This document shows positions 1 through 10,009 of a stretch of DNA of 64,000 nucleotides, one piece after another (position 1 is the stretch's first letter; each line of letters opens with the position of its first letter). Below the pieces are notes generated by a model. It was not told where the DNA came from, made no database searches, and saw only the letters and a list, made by a program, of their open reading frames with translations. Source of the stretch: Alligator mississippiensis (taxonomy: Eukaryota; Chordata; Crocodylia; Alligatoridae); NCBI RefSeq assembly GCF_030867095.1, contig NC_081831.1, positions 22,544,001 through 22,608,000 on the forward strand, read 5' to 3'. The translations under genes were made by a program, and so were the position numbers.

Positions 1-10
1 AGATACTCAC

Positions 11-138
11 CACCGTTTGGAGACCTTGCTGTAGGCGATCTGGGCTGAGACATTGCCTGAATGGTCATGGTTTCCAGCCACCACATACCAGGGCACCTTG
101 CGCAGGGACTCAGCCTTGAACACGGACTCAAAAGTGTC
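11..138 (-). CDS. ACP5: ACP5 second coding exon
   Basis: Encodes DTFESVF...[24 protein letters not shown]...KRW, the block carrying the Asn and His metal ligands (GNHD). It is 128 bp and ends with two bases of a Trp codon before GTGAGT, the same phase as mammalian ACP5. Confidence 0.94.
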
Positions 139-1037
139 CTGGAGGTGGTCAGACAGGGTAAGGCCACATCTGCCTGCCCAGCACAGCAGAGGCCTGGTAG
201 CCCCCAGGGCAGCAAGATGGGGCCCGCAGATGATTTGATGCCCAGCCTGTGCCCCCCGTAGGCAGCTGCACCTTTCAGGGCCCAATGAGGTGCCCTGGAC
301 AAGCAGCCCCTTCCCACCTCAGAGGTGGCTGCATCTCAGCCCTGGGCGAGGGAGCCCTGTATCTGTGCCCCTGCCATCTTCTTCCCCAGCTGCCATCTTC
401 CTCCCCAGCTGCATCTCAGCACCCAGCAGGGATGCTGTCTAAGCAGCAGTCCCCATCCTGCTCCACCCCAGAGTCAGCTGCAGCTCAGTCCTGGGCAAGG
501 GGTCCAAGGATAAACAGTGCCCCCAGGTTCCCCCCCACAAGAGCCAGCTGCATCTAAGCCCTGTATAAACATCCTCTCCAAGAGCCAGCTGCATCTCAGC
601 CCTTGCCCCAGCTCCCCCCTGAAGTAAGCTGCATTTCAGCCCCCAGCAGAGGCCCTGTCAACCCCGCCCCCCCCTACACCCTGTTGCTACCCAGAGCCAG
701 CTGCATCCCTGCTCTCAGCAGGGGCCCAGTCTAAGCCTTTGCCCTGGCCTCCCAGCGCCAGCAGACTCCTGGGCCATACCTGGAAGCGGGTGTCGGTGAC
801 GCTGCGCACGCCACTGTAGTAAAAGTTGTCACCCAGTGCCAGCACGAAGTCGGCGCCCCGTGCAGCAGCTGTGCGCCCCATCTCAGCAGCCGTAGCCACC
901 TCCCGTGCTGTGTGGTACGGTGGATTTGAGACACCCCCCCAGTCCCCCAGTGCCAGGAAGCGCAGCCCATGGCGTGCGCCTGTGGTGGGGGCCACGGCCA
1001 GGGCCACGGCCAGGGTCACGGTCAGGGTCAGGGCCAT
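11..1037 (-). CDS. ACP5: ACP5 tartrate-resistant acid phosphatase, 5' part (two coding exons)
   Basis: Purple acid phosphatase with a di-iron centre, secreted or lysosomal, made by osteoclasts and macrophages. Two exons are seen: 780-1037 (86 codons) and 11-138 (42 codons plus two bases). Residues 1-20 are a hydrophobic signal peptide. Metal-binding blocks GDWGG (31-35), LGDNFY (about 69-74) and GNHD (108-111) are all present, and NVS at 115-117 is the glycosylation site known in mammals. Junctions are clean: donor GT at 778-779 in phase 0, acceptor AG at 139-140, donor GT at 9-10 splitting the Trp codon, as in human. The last two metal blocks (GHYP and GHDH) lie beyond the window edge, so the gene is cut by the window, not broken. 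The start ATG at 1037 follows directly on a CAG acceptor, so a non-coding exon lies upstream. Confidence 0.95.
139..779 (-). repeat. ACP5 intron with a degenerate minisatellite
   Basis: From about 355 to 730 the intron is built of loosely repeated units centred on AGAGCCAGCTGCATCTCAGC followed by a C-rich spacer, at least seven recognisable copies at irregular 40-60 bp steps. The same core recurs in LYL1 intron 3 (10300-10870). No coding potential was seen. Confidence 0.7.
780..1037 (-). CDS. ACP5: ACP5 first coding exon
   Basis: Encodes the signal peptide and residues 1-86 ending in ...DTRFQ. ATG at 1037 is the only sensible start: it is followed by a 20-residue hydrophobic leader and then the mature-protein stretch with GDWGGV. 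A pyrimidine-rich acceptor ending CAG abuts the ATG, so transcription starts further upstream. Confidence 0.93.
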
Positions 1038-1039
1038 CT

Positions 1040-1330
1040 GTGGGGGAGACCGGTGTGAGGGGCCAGAACTCCTGGGTCCCTGCCCAGTGCTGGGAGGGGA
1101 AGCCTGGGTTCTTTGCTCTGGCAGCCCGGACACCTTGGTTTCCTGCCCAGAGGGGAGGGGAGGGTGTCTAGTGGGAGGAGCTAGGAACCAGGACGCCTGG
1201 GTTCCCTGCCAGAGCTGGGAGAGGAAGAAAGTCTGAAGGTGGGGGTGGGGGCAGACAGAGAGAGAGAGGCAGGACGCCTGGGTTCCCCGCCCTCGCGTAG
1301 CTCCGTGCCTCAGTTTCCCTTCCTGCCCTA
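1040..1330 (-). repeat. MIR/tRNA-like SINE fragments
   Basis: Several copies of CCTGGGTTC next to a CCAGAGCTGGGAGAGG-type half and a TGCCTCAGTTTCCC piece, which match the box-B-like and core parts of MIR-type SINEs. They lie in the 5' intron of ACP5 between the candidate first exon and the coding start. Confidence 0.55.
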
Positions 1331-1659
1331 CGCCCGGGCAGCACTGGGTGTGAGGAGATAGGAGCTGAGCCTGCCACGGTGCCTCCACCTACCCCCACCC
1401 ACAACCTCCGGGAACGCCCCGCCTGGCCCCTCCAGTCACAGCCCATCGATCTCGCCTGCGCACCGGGTGCGGAGGCAGGTGCTTCCCGGTGGGAAGCGAG
1501 GAGGCGCCGAGCCCCGCCAGGCCCCGGGGAAGGCGGCCAGGGACCGCCCGAGGCAGCGGGACCCCCGACCAGGATGGGGCCCGACCCCCCAGGCAGACGG
1601 AGCCCGGAAAGAACCCAGGCGTCCCGGCCCCGAGGTGGCGGGGAGGTTCGCGGCGGTAC

Positions 1660-1715
1660 CTGCTCGGTGCGGGGGCCCCAATCCGGCGTCTGAACCGCGG
1701 GCGCCGCCGGGAGCA
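1660..1715 (-). other. ACP5: Candidate non-coding first exon of ACP5
   Basis: On the minus strand the sequence ...CCGAGCAG is followed by GTACCG at 1659-1658, a reasonable donor in a CpG-rich block, while the coding exon has an acceptor right at its ATG. The start is not visible; I place it just below the PU.1-like and GATA-like sites. Inferred from splice signals and context only. Confidence 0.35.
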
Positions 1716-1840
1716 TCTTATCAGCCCCAAAAGGGGAAGTGCTGGGGGGGGACAGCAACCTCCCCCCTGCCAACGGGGGCACGTGGCTAGGACCGGGCGG
1801 GTGATGGGAACGTCCCGTATATCCCCCCGCATGTGACCCC
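1716..1840 (-). promoter_or_regulatory. Putative ACP5 promoter: GATA-like, PU.1-like and E-box sites
   Basis: CTTATCAG at 1717-1724, AAAAGGGGAAGTG at 1729-1741 (close to the PU.1 consensus), CACGTG at 1780-1785 and GCATGTGAC at 1829-1837 (MITF-type E-box in reverse). PU.1 and MITF are the established activators of mammalian ACP5 in osteoclasts, so the combination fits the gene next to it. The sites are seen; their use is inferred. Confidence 0.5.
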
Positions 1841-1935
1841 GAGCCCGGGACAGTGGCTGCGGGTCGGGAGTGAGGGGCACTGGCGGTGGGGGGGCGAGCC
1901 CGGAGCCAGCGGAGCTTGGGGCGAAGGTCGTTCGT

Positions 1936-1945
1936 GTGACTCAGC
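1936..1945. promoter_or_regulatory. AP-1/NF-E2 site
   Basis: GTGACTCAGC contains a perfect TGACTCA and the GC extension typical of NF-E2/MAF half sites. Two more TGACTCA cores occur at 2460-2466 and 4053-4059 in the same ACP5-LYL1 interval. Confidence 0.45.
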
Positions 1946-2499
1946 GGCTCCTGCGCTCCCGCCCCCCGGAACCGTCCCCAGCTGCCCCCCGGGCCAGCCC
2001 AGTTCGGGACAGGCCCCGGACTGGCCCAGGCCACCCCCTCGCGCCCCCCCCCCCCGCGGCGGAGCAGGGCGAAGAGGCAGCAGGGGTGGGCTGAGGTCCC
2101 GGACGCCTGGGTTCCCGGGCCTCGTGGCCACCCCGCGCCCCGGCCCTGCCTGCAGCCACCTCAGCCTCTCCAGCGCCGGGTATTTTTAGCGGGGCAGAGA
2201 CCAGAATAGCGTCGCCCCGATGGTCCCCGGGGCTCCGCCCTGAGCAGGACAGGCCTTGGCCCCCAGCTGACCTCCCCACCACCCAAGTCAGAACCGAGCT
2301 TGCACCCCCACTCCGCTCCCAGAAAGCCCAGGTATCTGGCCTCCCAGCCCCGCACTCCCCCTGTAACCAACAGCCTCCAGGTGTCCGACAGGCCCAGGTC
2401 TGATCCCATTGGCCCATGGTCTGGTCGCCAACCCCTCACCCCGACGGGGCAGGTCCCAGTGACTCAGCCCCACGGGGCTGGAAGGGCTAGCTCACGGGG

Positions 2500-3440
2500 G
2501 GGTGCTCTTTCCACGACGGGACGCCTGGGTTCCACATCAGGGGGGTTTCCAGAGGTGACACTGGGGACCCGGACGCCTGAGTTCCATTCGCAGCATGGTG
2601 GGGGCGGGGACACCTGGGATCCCTGCAGGCCGAGGGCAGCGAGGGACACGCACATGGCTGCCTCGTGCGGCCGGAGACAGGGACCCAGCGCGGGCCCCTC
2701 GGCCTGGCAGCGCCCTCCTTCCCGTGCCCAAACGCTGCCACCCCTCCTCCCCCCTTGGTGCGGGGCCAACTCTGACCTGGTTTGGCCTGGGCGGGGGTGG
2801 GGGGCTGAAGTGGGAGCCAGGGTGAGATCCCGCACGGCTTCCTGAGAGAGGACAGAACCCGGGCGTCCGGGCAACAGCCTCCCTCCGCTCTAACCACTAG
2901 ACCCCGCTTCCCTCCCAGAGCTGGGAGAGGACCCAGGAGTTCGGGATCCCAGCGCGCCCCTCCCTCCAATCCACTAGACGTCACTGGCACCCCGCCCCAC
3001 CTCGAGCTGGAGAGAACCCAGGCGTCCGGGCACAGGCCCTAGCCCCTGCTCTGACCCCTCAGCCCCGACGTCCTCGGTAGCTCCTTGGAGCCGGGTCACG
3101 GGGGGTCGGGCACCTGGGTTCCATCCGCGGCTCCGGGAAGGGAGCGCGGTGCAGTGGTGAGCTGGGCACGCCGGGCTGCCTGGGTTCCTCGCCCGGCCCC
3201 GGGCTGTGGGGCACTGCTGGCCCTCGGTAGCCACGGCCCGGCACCGTGGTGCGGAGCGTCACTGTCGGATCCCGGCCCAGAGCTGGACGAAACCCAGGGG
3301 CTCCCAGCACCTATAACCATGGGACCCCAGTCCCGTCCTAGAGCTGGGGGAAAACCCATGCGTCCAAGCTCCCAGCCCTCCCCCGGCAACCAGTAGACGC
3401 CGCTGCCCTCCTAGAGCTAGAGAGAACCCCGGCGTCGGGC
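2500..3440 (-). repeat. Tandem and scattered SINE-like units
   Basis: Repeated units of roughly 70-110 bp with the order GAGAACCCAGGCGTCCGGG, C-rich stretch, CTAACCACTAGACC, CTCCCAGAGCTGGGAGAG. Read on the minus strand these carry a tRNA-like box A (TAGTGGTTAGAGC) and box B-like GGGTTCTCTCCC, as in MIR-type SINEs. At least six copies, none intact. No gene is seen between 1900 and 5200. Confidence 0.6.
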
Positions 3441-3734
3441 CAAGCCGGCGCTGTGGGCGGGGCTTGCACTCGCACTACTCGTGCAGACACACGCCCCCTG
3501 CCCGAGGCCCCGCCCCTCCGCGGGGGTCCCCACCACCTGCCCCCACCCTGCATCCTGCCCCCCCCTCCCCCCGCTGCAGGAAACACCCGGTCCCGGCCGC
3601 GTCCGCTCCGGGGCCAGGTGCGTCCGGCAGGAGGTGGGGGGGCCACGCGCGAGCGTCGCCACGCGAGTCACCGCCTCGGGATTCAAGCATCCGGGCCCCC
3701 CCCGCCCGGCAAGGCCTCTGGGGGTCCCTTTGGG

Positions 3735-3800
3735 GGGTCGTTGCTGGGGAGGGGAGCATCCGTCGCTAGGGGGAGTGTCCGTTGCTAGGGGGAGAGTCAT
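3735..3800 (+). repeat. Short tandem of a 19-21 bp GTTGCTAGGGGG unit
   Basis: CGTTGCTGGGGAGGG, CGTCGCTAGGGGGAGTGTC and CGTTGCTAGGGGGAGAGTC follow each other, then a related GTTGCCATGG at about 3821. GTTGCTAGG resembles an RFX X-box half site. Confidence 0.5.
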
Positions 3801-3854
3801 CTCTATGGGCGCAGTGTTGCCATGGCGCCCCCCAGCCCCACCCCAAGCCGGGCG

Positions 3855-5220
3855 GAGAGAGGGAGGGAAACTGAGGCACAGGGGAGACAGCGCAGGCGCC
3901 CGGGCTCTCTGCTCGCCCCCAGCCCACCTCGCAGAGCTGGGGGAGAACCCAGGCGTCCGGGCCCCGGGGGGACTAGCAGTTGAGGGCTGCCACCGGACAG
4001 GAACTGCCAGGGAAGCAGAGGAAACCGGGCGTGAGGCCCCCTCCCTCCACTGTGACTCAGTGCCCCCTAGCCACCAGCTCTCCCGGCTGCCCTGCCCCGC
4101 CCTGGATCCCCCTGCCCCCCTCCCCAGGTCCTACTGGCCCTGTCCAGCCCCCTGCCCCTGCCTGCCACCGCCCGGGTGCTGAAATGCAGCCACCTCTGGG
4201 GTGGGATCCAACAGCCACAGAGAACAGCAGGCAGCCAGGGGGAGGGGGTGGTGCTGCGGGTCAGGAGTGAGGGGCACCTGCTGAGCTGGTGTCATGCAGA
4301 CAGGGGAAACTGAGGCAGGGATAGGGGCTGGGACTCACCCCCCTTCCTGCAACAGGTAGCCGATGGAACCCAGGTGTCCTGGTTCCCAGCCCCTCTCCCA
4401 TCTCACAGCTAGATCCCACCGCACCCCCACAGCTGGGAGAGAACCCAGGTGTCCCAGCTCTTACTTCTAACCTACCCAACCACCCCCTTCTCCTCCCAGA
4501 ATCAGGATAGAAGCCAGGCATCCGGGCTCCCAGCCCCCAGCTCCTGGTGCCAGGCAGGCCCTGGGCACAGAGGCCTCTTTAAAAAGCAACCTCCAACACG
4601 CTAGAAACTGAAACTTCTTCTGATTTAAGAGGAACTTCCCCAAAACACCCGTTGGAGTGGGGGTGGGGAGGGGACCAGGCCTGGGGGGTGGGGGGGAGCT
4701 GGAGGGCTCCAACCCCAGTCAGTGTTTCAGCCTGGAAGAAGTGCTGGGTGCTGTGGATGGAAACAGGGGCTGTAGATGGAAACTATCAGGCGACTCTGAT
4801 TCCAGTTCAAGCTCCAGGGGCTGGGGGAGGGGACCAGCAGACTGACAGACAGACCAGGTGGCAGGCCGTCCAAAGCGGGGTCCTGGCCAGCCTGACCCCA
4901 GGAATCCCACCTTCCCTGAGCCCAGGCACCTCTTGACCCCTGTTCCCAGGTCACCCTCCTGCAGTCAAGGCCCTCCAGCCAGCCTCCACAGAGGGGAAAC
5001 TGAGGCAGGCCACAACAGCCTGCCTGACCGAAGGGTCTGGAACCCAGGAATCTGGCCTGTGTGTGCATGGGGAGGAGATTCCTCCAGCCCTCCTGTCTCC
5101 GCCTGTCCCCTGACGTGCTCCCCTGAGTGACCCCCCAGCCCTGCCCCAAATCCAGGCCCCCCTTTGCATTTGCCACTGGGCTAATGAGTAGCACACCCCC
5201 CCCCCCCAATTAACGCTTCC
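3855..5220. other. Intergenic stretch with SINE-like fragments, no gene seen
   Basis: Holds a MIR piece (GGAAACTGAGGCACAG at about 3867), a copy of the GGGTCAGGAGTGAGGGGCAC repeat (4256-4282), GAACCCAGG units at 4360-4530 and a poly-C run near 5200. No splice-flanked reading frame resembling a protein was recognised. Confidence 0.5.
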
Positions 5221-5228
5221 ACGACAGT

Positions 5229-5332
5229 TTCCTCTTATTTCCCTTCCAGGCCTGGCCCGGGAGGGAGCTTCCTTATCAGCCGGGCACAGGCAGCTCCGGG
5301 CCTTATCAGCCGGCGGCAGAGAGCAGGAAACA
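5229..5332 (+). promoter_or_regulatory. Putative LYL1 promoter: paired GATA and ETS sites
   Basis: CTTATCAG occurs twice, at 5272-5279 and 5302-5309, exactly 30 bp apart. TTCC/GGAA ETS cores flank them: TTTCCTC at 5228-5234, TTCCC near 5239, CTTCC overlapping the first GATA site, and AGCAGGAAACA at 5322-5332. The mammalian LYL1 promoter is known to depend on conserved GATA and ETS sites, and this block lies on the plus strand upstream of LYL1. Confidence 0.55.
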
Positions 5333-5339
5333 TCCCAAA

Positions 5340-5622
5340 GGGGCGGGTGGGGGGGCCGGGGGGGGCGGAGCAGGGAGGGGGGGGCGGAGGACCAGACTTC
5401 TGCAAAGCAGCTTGCACTGACGGAAAATCACCATCCCCAGCAGCACGGCGGGGGGGAGGGGGTGCCTGGGGGCCCCACACCGCCATTCCGCACCCAGTCC
5501 CTGCCCTGCATTTGGGGCTACACTCCCCCATCACCCCACCCTTGATCCCAGGGCAGCAGCTGGCAGAATATGGAGCCCAGGGACCCTGAGGCGGCCGTCG
5601 GGCCCTGGGGGTGACAGTCACG
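5340..5622 (+). other. LYL1: Candidate non-coding first exon of LYL1
   Basis: The strong donor ACG|GTGAGT lies at 5622/5623, about 300 bp downstream of the GATA/ETS cluster, and the coding exon 2 has an acceptor at 9638-9639. The exon would contain a small upstream reading frame starting at 5570 (MEPRDPEAAVGPWG, then TGA). The transcription start is not determinable here. Confidence 0.4.
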
Positions 5623-6589
5623 GTGAGTGCAGCGTCCACACGCGGCTGGAGAACCCCCCCCAGGTCCCCTTCCAAGATGAGGGGGGTGTCCTGCTGCTAG
5701 AGACAGCCCCCCCTATTGCACACCTCCCTCCTTGAAAAGATACCCCCTTTGCAAAGATTACCCCCCGCAACCAGCCTGGAGAGTTGGAGGCCTCCACCTG
5801 CCCTCAGGGGAGCTGCCGGAGTGGGGCAACACATGCACAGGGGATGGGTGCCTATGTAGGCACATGTGTGTGCAACAGGGAGCCTCCGGCAAGGCAGGCC
5901 AGGATAGAGTTGATGACCACAGTGCAGCCCCTAAGACCAGGCCTGAGGGTGGGTCCCAGCCTTGTCACAGGAAGTAACGGGGGTCCCATGGCATGGAGAA
6001 TGTAGGGGCACTGGAAGTTGCCCCCAGGTGGGTTGTGTGGGTGTCAGGAGAGGCCGCTGGGGGCACCTGTGGAGCAGAAGCTGCCTGAGAGGGGGGTACA
6101 GGCCCTGGCGGTTGTGGTGGGATTTTGCCCCCTAGGAGAATTTGAATCCAAGCCCCAGGTTTGGATCTCCAATCTGAGGCTCCAGCGAGTCTCCTGAGTT
6201 GGGTCCCAGCCACTTCCCAAGCCCATTGCTCTGGCCCCATCTGGCTCCATCCGGGCTCAGGCTGGATTCAGGCCGAGGCAGGATGGGGGCACAAACACAT
6301 ACCCTTTAGTCCCAGTTCAAGGGGCACCTGAGAGTGCTTTGGCTGTGAAGAGGTCCAGCTGCATGTGTTTGGTGTGTCAGGTGCATGTGTATGTGTATGC
6401 CTGTGTGGGTGTTTGTGGGTGCATCCTCCTATCCCCCAAACACATGCCCTGCTCTCTAAACCCCCCCCGCAGATGTGCACACGTGTTGTGTAAGCCTCTG
6501 TCGTGTCATCATGTGTGTGGTGGTGTCCTACATGTTGCCCACACAGACTGCATGCACCAACATGAGTGGGTATCGAAGGTGGGTGTGTG
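5623..6589. other. Probable LYL1 intron 1, proximal part; no gene seen
   Basis: Mixed GC-rich sequence grading into TG-rich sequence from 6360. No conserved reading frame or recognised element. Confidence 0.4.
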
Positions 6590-7412
6590 TTATTTCCCCA
6601 CGATTAGATCTAATGTGAATACACGATGATATCACTTGTCTACTTGTATATAATGATACATAACCACAACCACATAGCAAGGGGATATGATCATGCAGTC
6701 GTATTGTAGACACTCACACCAAATTCTATTTAAAATTATAACCATATAAATATGATACACACCAGTAACATATCTATCTATCTAGAGATGTGCATAGACA
6801 AAAATAACATTATGCATAGAATTATAACCACATCTAAATAGGATATCATTACGCAATTTTATCATCATTGTATAAAATGTGACCTACAATTATATCACAT
6901 CTATAATTGTAAATATTATAACCACATATACATATAATTATGCGATTGTATCTCATACCATCAGCTAGTCCTTTAAACACAGCTATAACTGTAAATACAA
7001 TGTGTAATGATAACATGTATATTATCGCATATAATTATGAATATGATTACAGATATGTTATCATGTTTCATCGTATAGAATCCTATCCTATAGGACACAA
7101 TCACATAAATGCATACATGCATCCTATATGATGGATGTGGTTTCTAGATAGAGATAGATATCTATATATACATGTATGTATGTGTATGTATATGTATTTT
7201 ATATTGATATATATACACACATACATGTACATATCTGTGTAACATATCTATGGCAATGCATTTTAATAAAACTGTATTGTATTACAATATATTATATTAT
7301 AATTTCCCTGCAATGCAAATACATTTATATTGTGTTTATTTTTATGTGTAATATATTGAATAACAACTAAAATAGGTGCATATAATATAATATAATATAA
7401 TATAATATAAGC
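6590..7412. repeat. AT-rich island with microsatellite character
   Basis: An abrupt 820-bp AT-rich block inside GC-rich DNA, composed of degenerate ATA, TATC and ACAT motifs and ending in a run of the pentamer TATAA/ATAAT at about 7380-7409. The same pentamer reappears at 39600-39672. Confidence 0.7.
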
Positions 7413-7985
7413 ACTGTGCTGCTCAGCTGAGATCCAAAGCTCTGGTGTGTGGGTCCTGGCTCCCTCTCAGGTCTGTAGGGCTATTACCCATGGCCTCACC
7501 ACGCTGTCAAAGCAGGGGAGGACTGGGTGGGGGGGTTAGTTATAATAAGGCCTGTGCACTTGAGGCTACACCCTCAGGAGCAGAGGCCAGGACCACCTTG
7601 TCCGTGGGAAATCTCACAGAGGTCACAGCCATGTGGGGCTCAGCCGTGTCTGGCCACCCAGGCCCCTCTGTGCCACCCCAACCCCCACTTCCTCCCCAAG
7701 TCCCTTTGAATACCCCCCCAGGAGGAGACAGGCACAGAGGGGTCTGGAGCTCAGAGCTGTATGTCAGCAAAGCCTCCCACCACTTCCCTTCAGTTCCCCA
7801 GACCACCACCCACCCAGCCCCAACCCCCACTGCCCTGGGTGGGGGAGTTCCAGGACAACTCCAGCCGGGGCCAGTCTGGGCTTCACACCACCCTTTTCTC
7901 TTGTGCCACCACTGGCTTTTATCTCCACTGGGCCCAGCCCAGAGATTGCAGAGACCACATGAAAAGGCCTCAGGGTGGAAGCGTG
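7413..7985. other. Unique-looking LYL1 intron sequence, no gene seen
   Basis: GC-rich sequence between the AT island and the TG repeat. Open frames are present but show no domain, no splice context and no similarity I recognise. Confidence 0.4.
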
Positions 7986-9250
7986 GTTGGGGATCATCTT
8001 GTGTACAGATGGGTGCATGTGTGGGTGCCCATGTGCGCAAGTCAGAGTGTGCATTTGTGCTTGTTACAGTGTGGTTGCGTTTGTGCATGAGTGGGCCACA
8101 GTGTGGTTGTGTCAGAGCATGCACTTAACTGTATATGTGTACATGTGTAGGGGGGTGCATGTGTCAGAGCATGCATGTCAGAGCATGCACGTAGTGTATA
8201 TGTACACAAGCATGTGGGGGCCTGTGCATGTGTTGGTGTGTGTGGTTGTATATGCATGCTGTGTATATGTCTGTCAGAGTGCATCTGTGTGTGTGTGTGT
8301 GTGTGTGTGTGAGCATGCCCATATGCCTCATGCACCCCCAAAGCTTACATGCCTCCTTCACACCCGGAGCTATTACACAAGAGCCCATACATATAGCACA
8401 TGCACACAGTACACCAGAGATGTGCAAGTGGTGTGTGTGTGTGTGTGTGTGTGTACAGTGTTTGCAGGGGGCAGTGGGGTGTACATGCAGGGGAGGTGTC
8501 TGTGCATGAGATACAGGCATGCCAATGTTTTAATTCTCCCCACATTAACTCCAGTCCACACATTCTCACACAGACAGTTTCACACACACACTTGATCACA
8601 TGTACAACTTACATTCACACACATGTTCACACATTTGCACATGCATGCACTGGCATACATTTATACACATTCACACAATGTTCACACACACATTTGCATA
8701 CATTCACCTACACATGTGCATAGTCACACATGAATGCACAACCTGTTTGCACACTCATCCACACACTCACATGTTGACATGCCTCCATACACTTGTATAT
8801 GTTCACTCACATGCACATTCACATACATTTACACACATACACACATGCAACTAGTCACACATGCGCACATGACCTATGTTCACACACACATGCACACACT
8901 TGTGTAAATTCACACACACGTTTGGTTGCATACATGCACAGCCTGTTTACACATGGATGTACACTACACACGTTCACACATGCACACACACTTGCATATA
9001 TTCACAAACACCCATGTTCATGCACAGGCACACATGTGCACACCGATATTCACCCACCCACACACGTGTGGCCCCCAGGCCCCGCCCTCCTTCCCGTGGG
9101 ATGATCTCCAAGCACGTGTGTATTTGCACATGCATGGGCCTGTACATCCCTGCACACGTGTGCGCCCAGGTCTGCAACAGCTTTGTCCAGGTCTGCATGC
9201 ACGCCTGTCTACGCATGGGAGTTCATGCACACACGTGTGCAACAGGCTCA
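7986..9250. repeat. Degenerate TG then CA repeat region
   Basis: TG-rich on the plus strand to about 8540, with pure (TG)n runs at 8288-8312 and 8430-8453, then switching to CA-rich (CACACA, CACATTCACA, CACATGCA) until about 9250. Long open frames here are low-complexity translations of the repeat. The change of strand bias in the middle gives an inverted TG/CA arrangement. Confidence 0.8.
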
Positions 9251-9639
9251 CCAGCTCGCTTGCGCAGGGGGTGGCTGGCTGGTGCCCTCCCCCCACCCCC
9301 CAACAGCCATGGGGAGAGGGTCGGAGAGGGGGTGCTACGCAGCAGAGAGCCACCAGGGGCCGCCCTCCTGCAGTGCACACTGGGCCGCTTGGCACACGAG
9401 GCTCCGGTGTGTGTGGGGAATGACTGGCCGAGCCCGGCCCAGAAGGGGCTCGGGCGCCCCATGCCCCACCCAGCCCACAAGAGACCTTGCTCCCAGCCCC
9501 ACCAGCGCTGCCTGCCTCAGTTTCCCCAACTCCGGATGACATCAAGGAGGGGGGAGTCCCATCTGGGGCAGGGAGGAATTGGAGGAGGGGGGCAAGGATG
9601 CCCCCCACCGGTCTCAGGCCTGTCCCCCTCTCTTCGCAG

Positions 9640-10009
9640 ATGCCCCCCGGCTCCAGCAGGAGGCACCACCGCCGCGACCCCCCGGCCCAAAGATGATGGA
9701 GAAGCTGAAAGACGCTCCCTCGGGCGGGCGCCCCAGCCCCCCCGCGCCTGCCCGGCCCAGCCCCCCCGTCAGCTCTCCCGCCCCCTCGCCGCCCTCCCCC
9801 CGGGCCAGCCCCGGGGCGTCCCCCCCGCCGCCCCCCGATGTGCCCGTCATCAGCCTGGCGCACAGCAAGCGCCCCCCGCCGCCGCCCGTGCCCACCACAG
9901 AGCTCACGGCCCTGCGTCCCCTGCCCCCCCTGCTGCAGCTCTCAGCCGCGGCGCCGCCACCGCTGCCCCTGCTGCCACCCCAGTACCGTCCCCACCCCTT
10001 CCTCAACAG
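9640..10009 (+). CDS. LYL1: LYL1 exon 2 (start codon exon)
   Basis: Acceptor AG at 9638-9639, donor GT at 10010-10011; the coding part starts at 9693. The first three bases of the exon are an ATG in another frame that stops after 18 codons, so ribosomes would meet a short upstream frame before the true start. It ends two bases into the Ser codon of ...HPFLN/SVYIG, as in mammals. Confidence 0.88.

Noticed and set aside
2880-2905. tRNA gene suggested by box A-like TAACCACTAGA
   Set aside because: Only SINE-type box A/B fragments are present; no cloverleaf or acceptor stem pairing.
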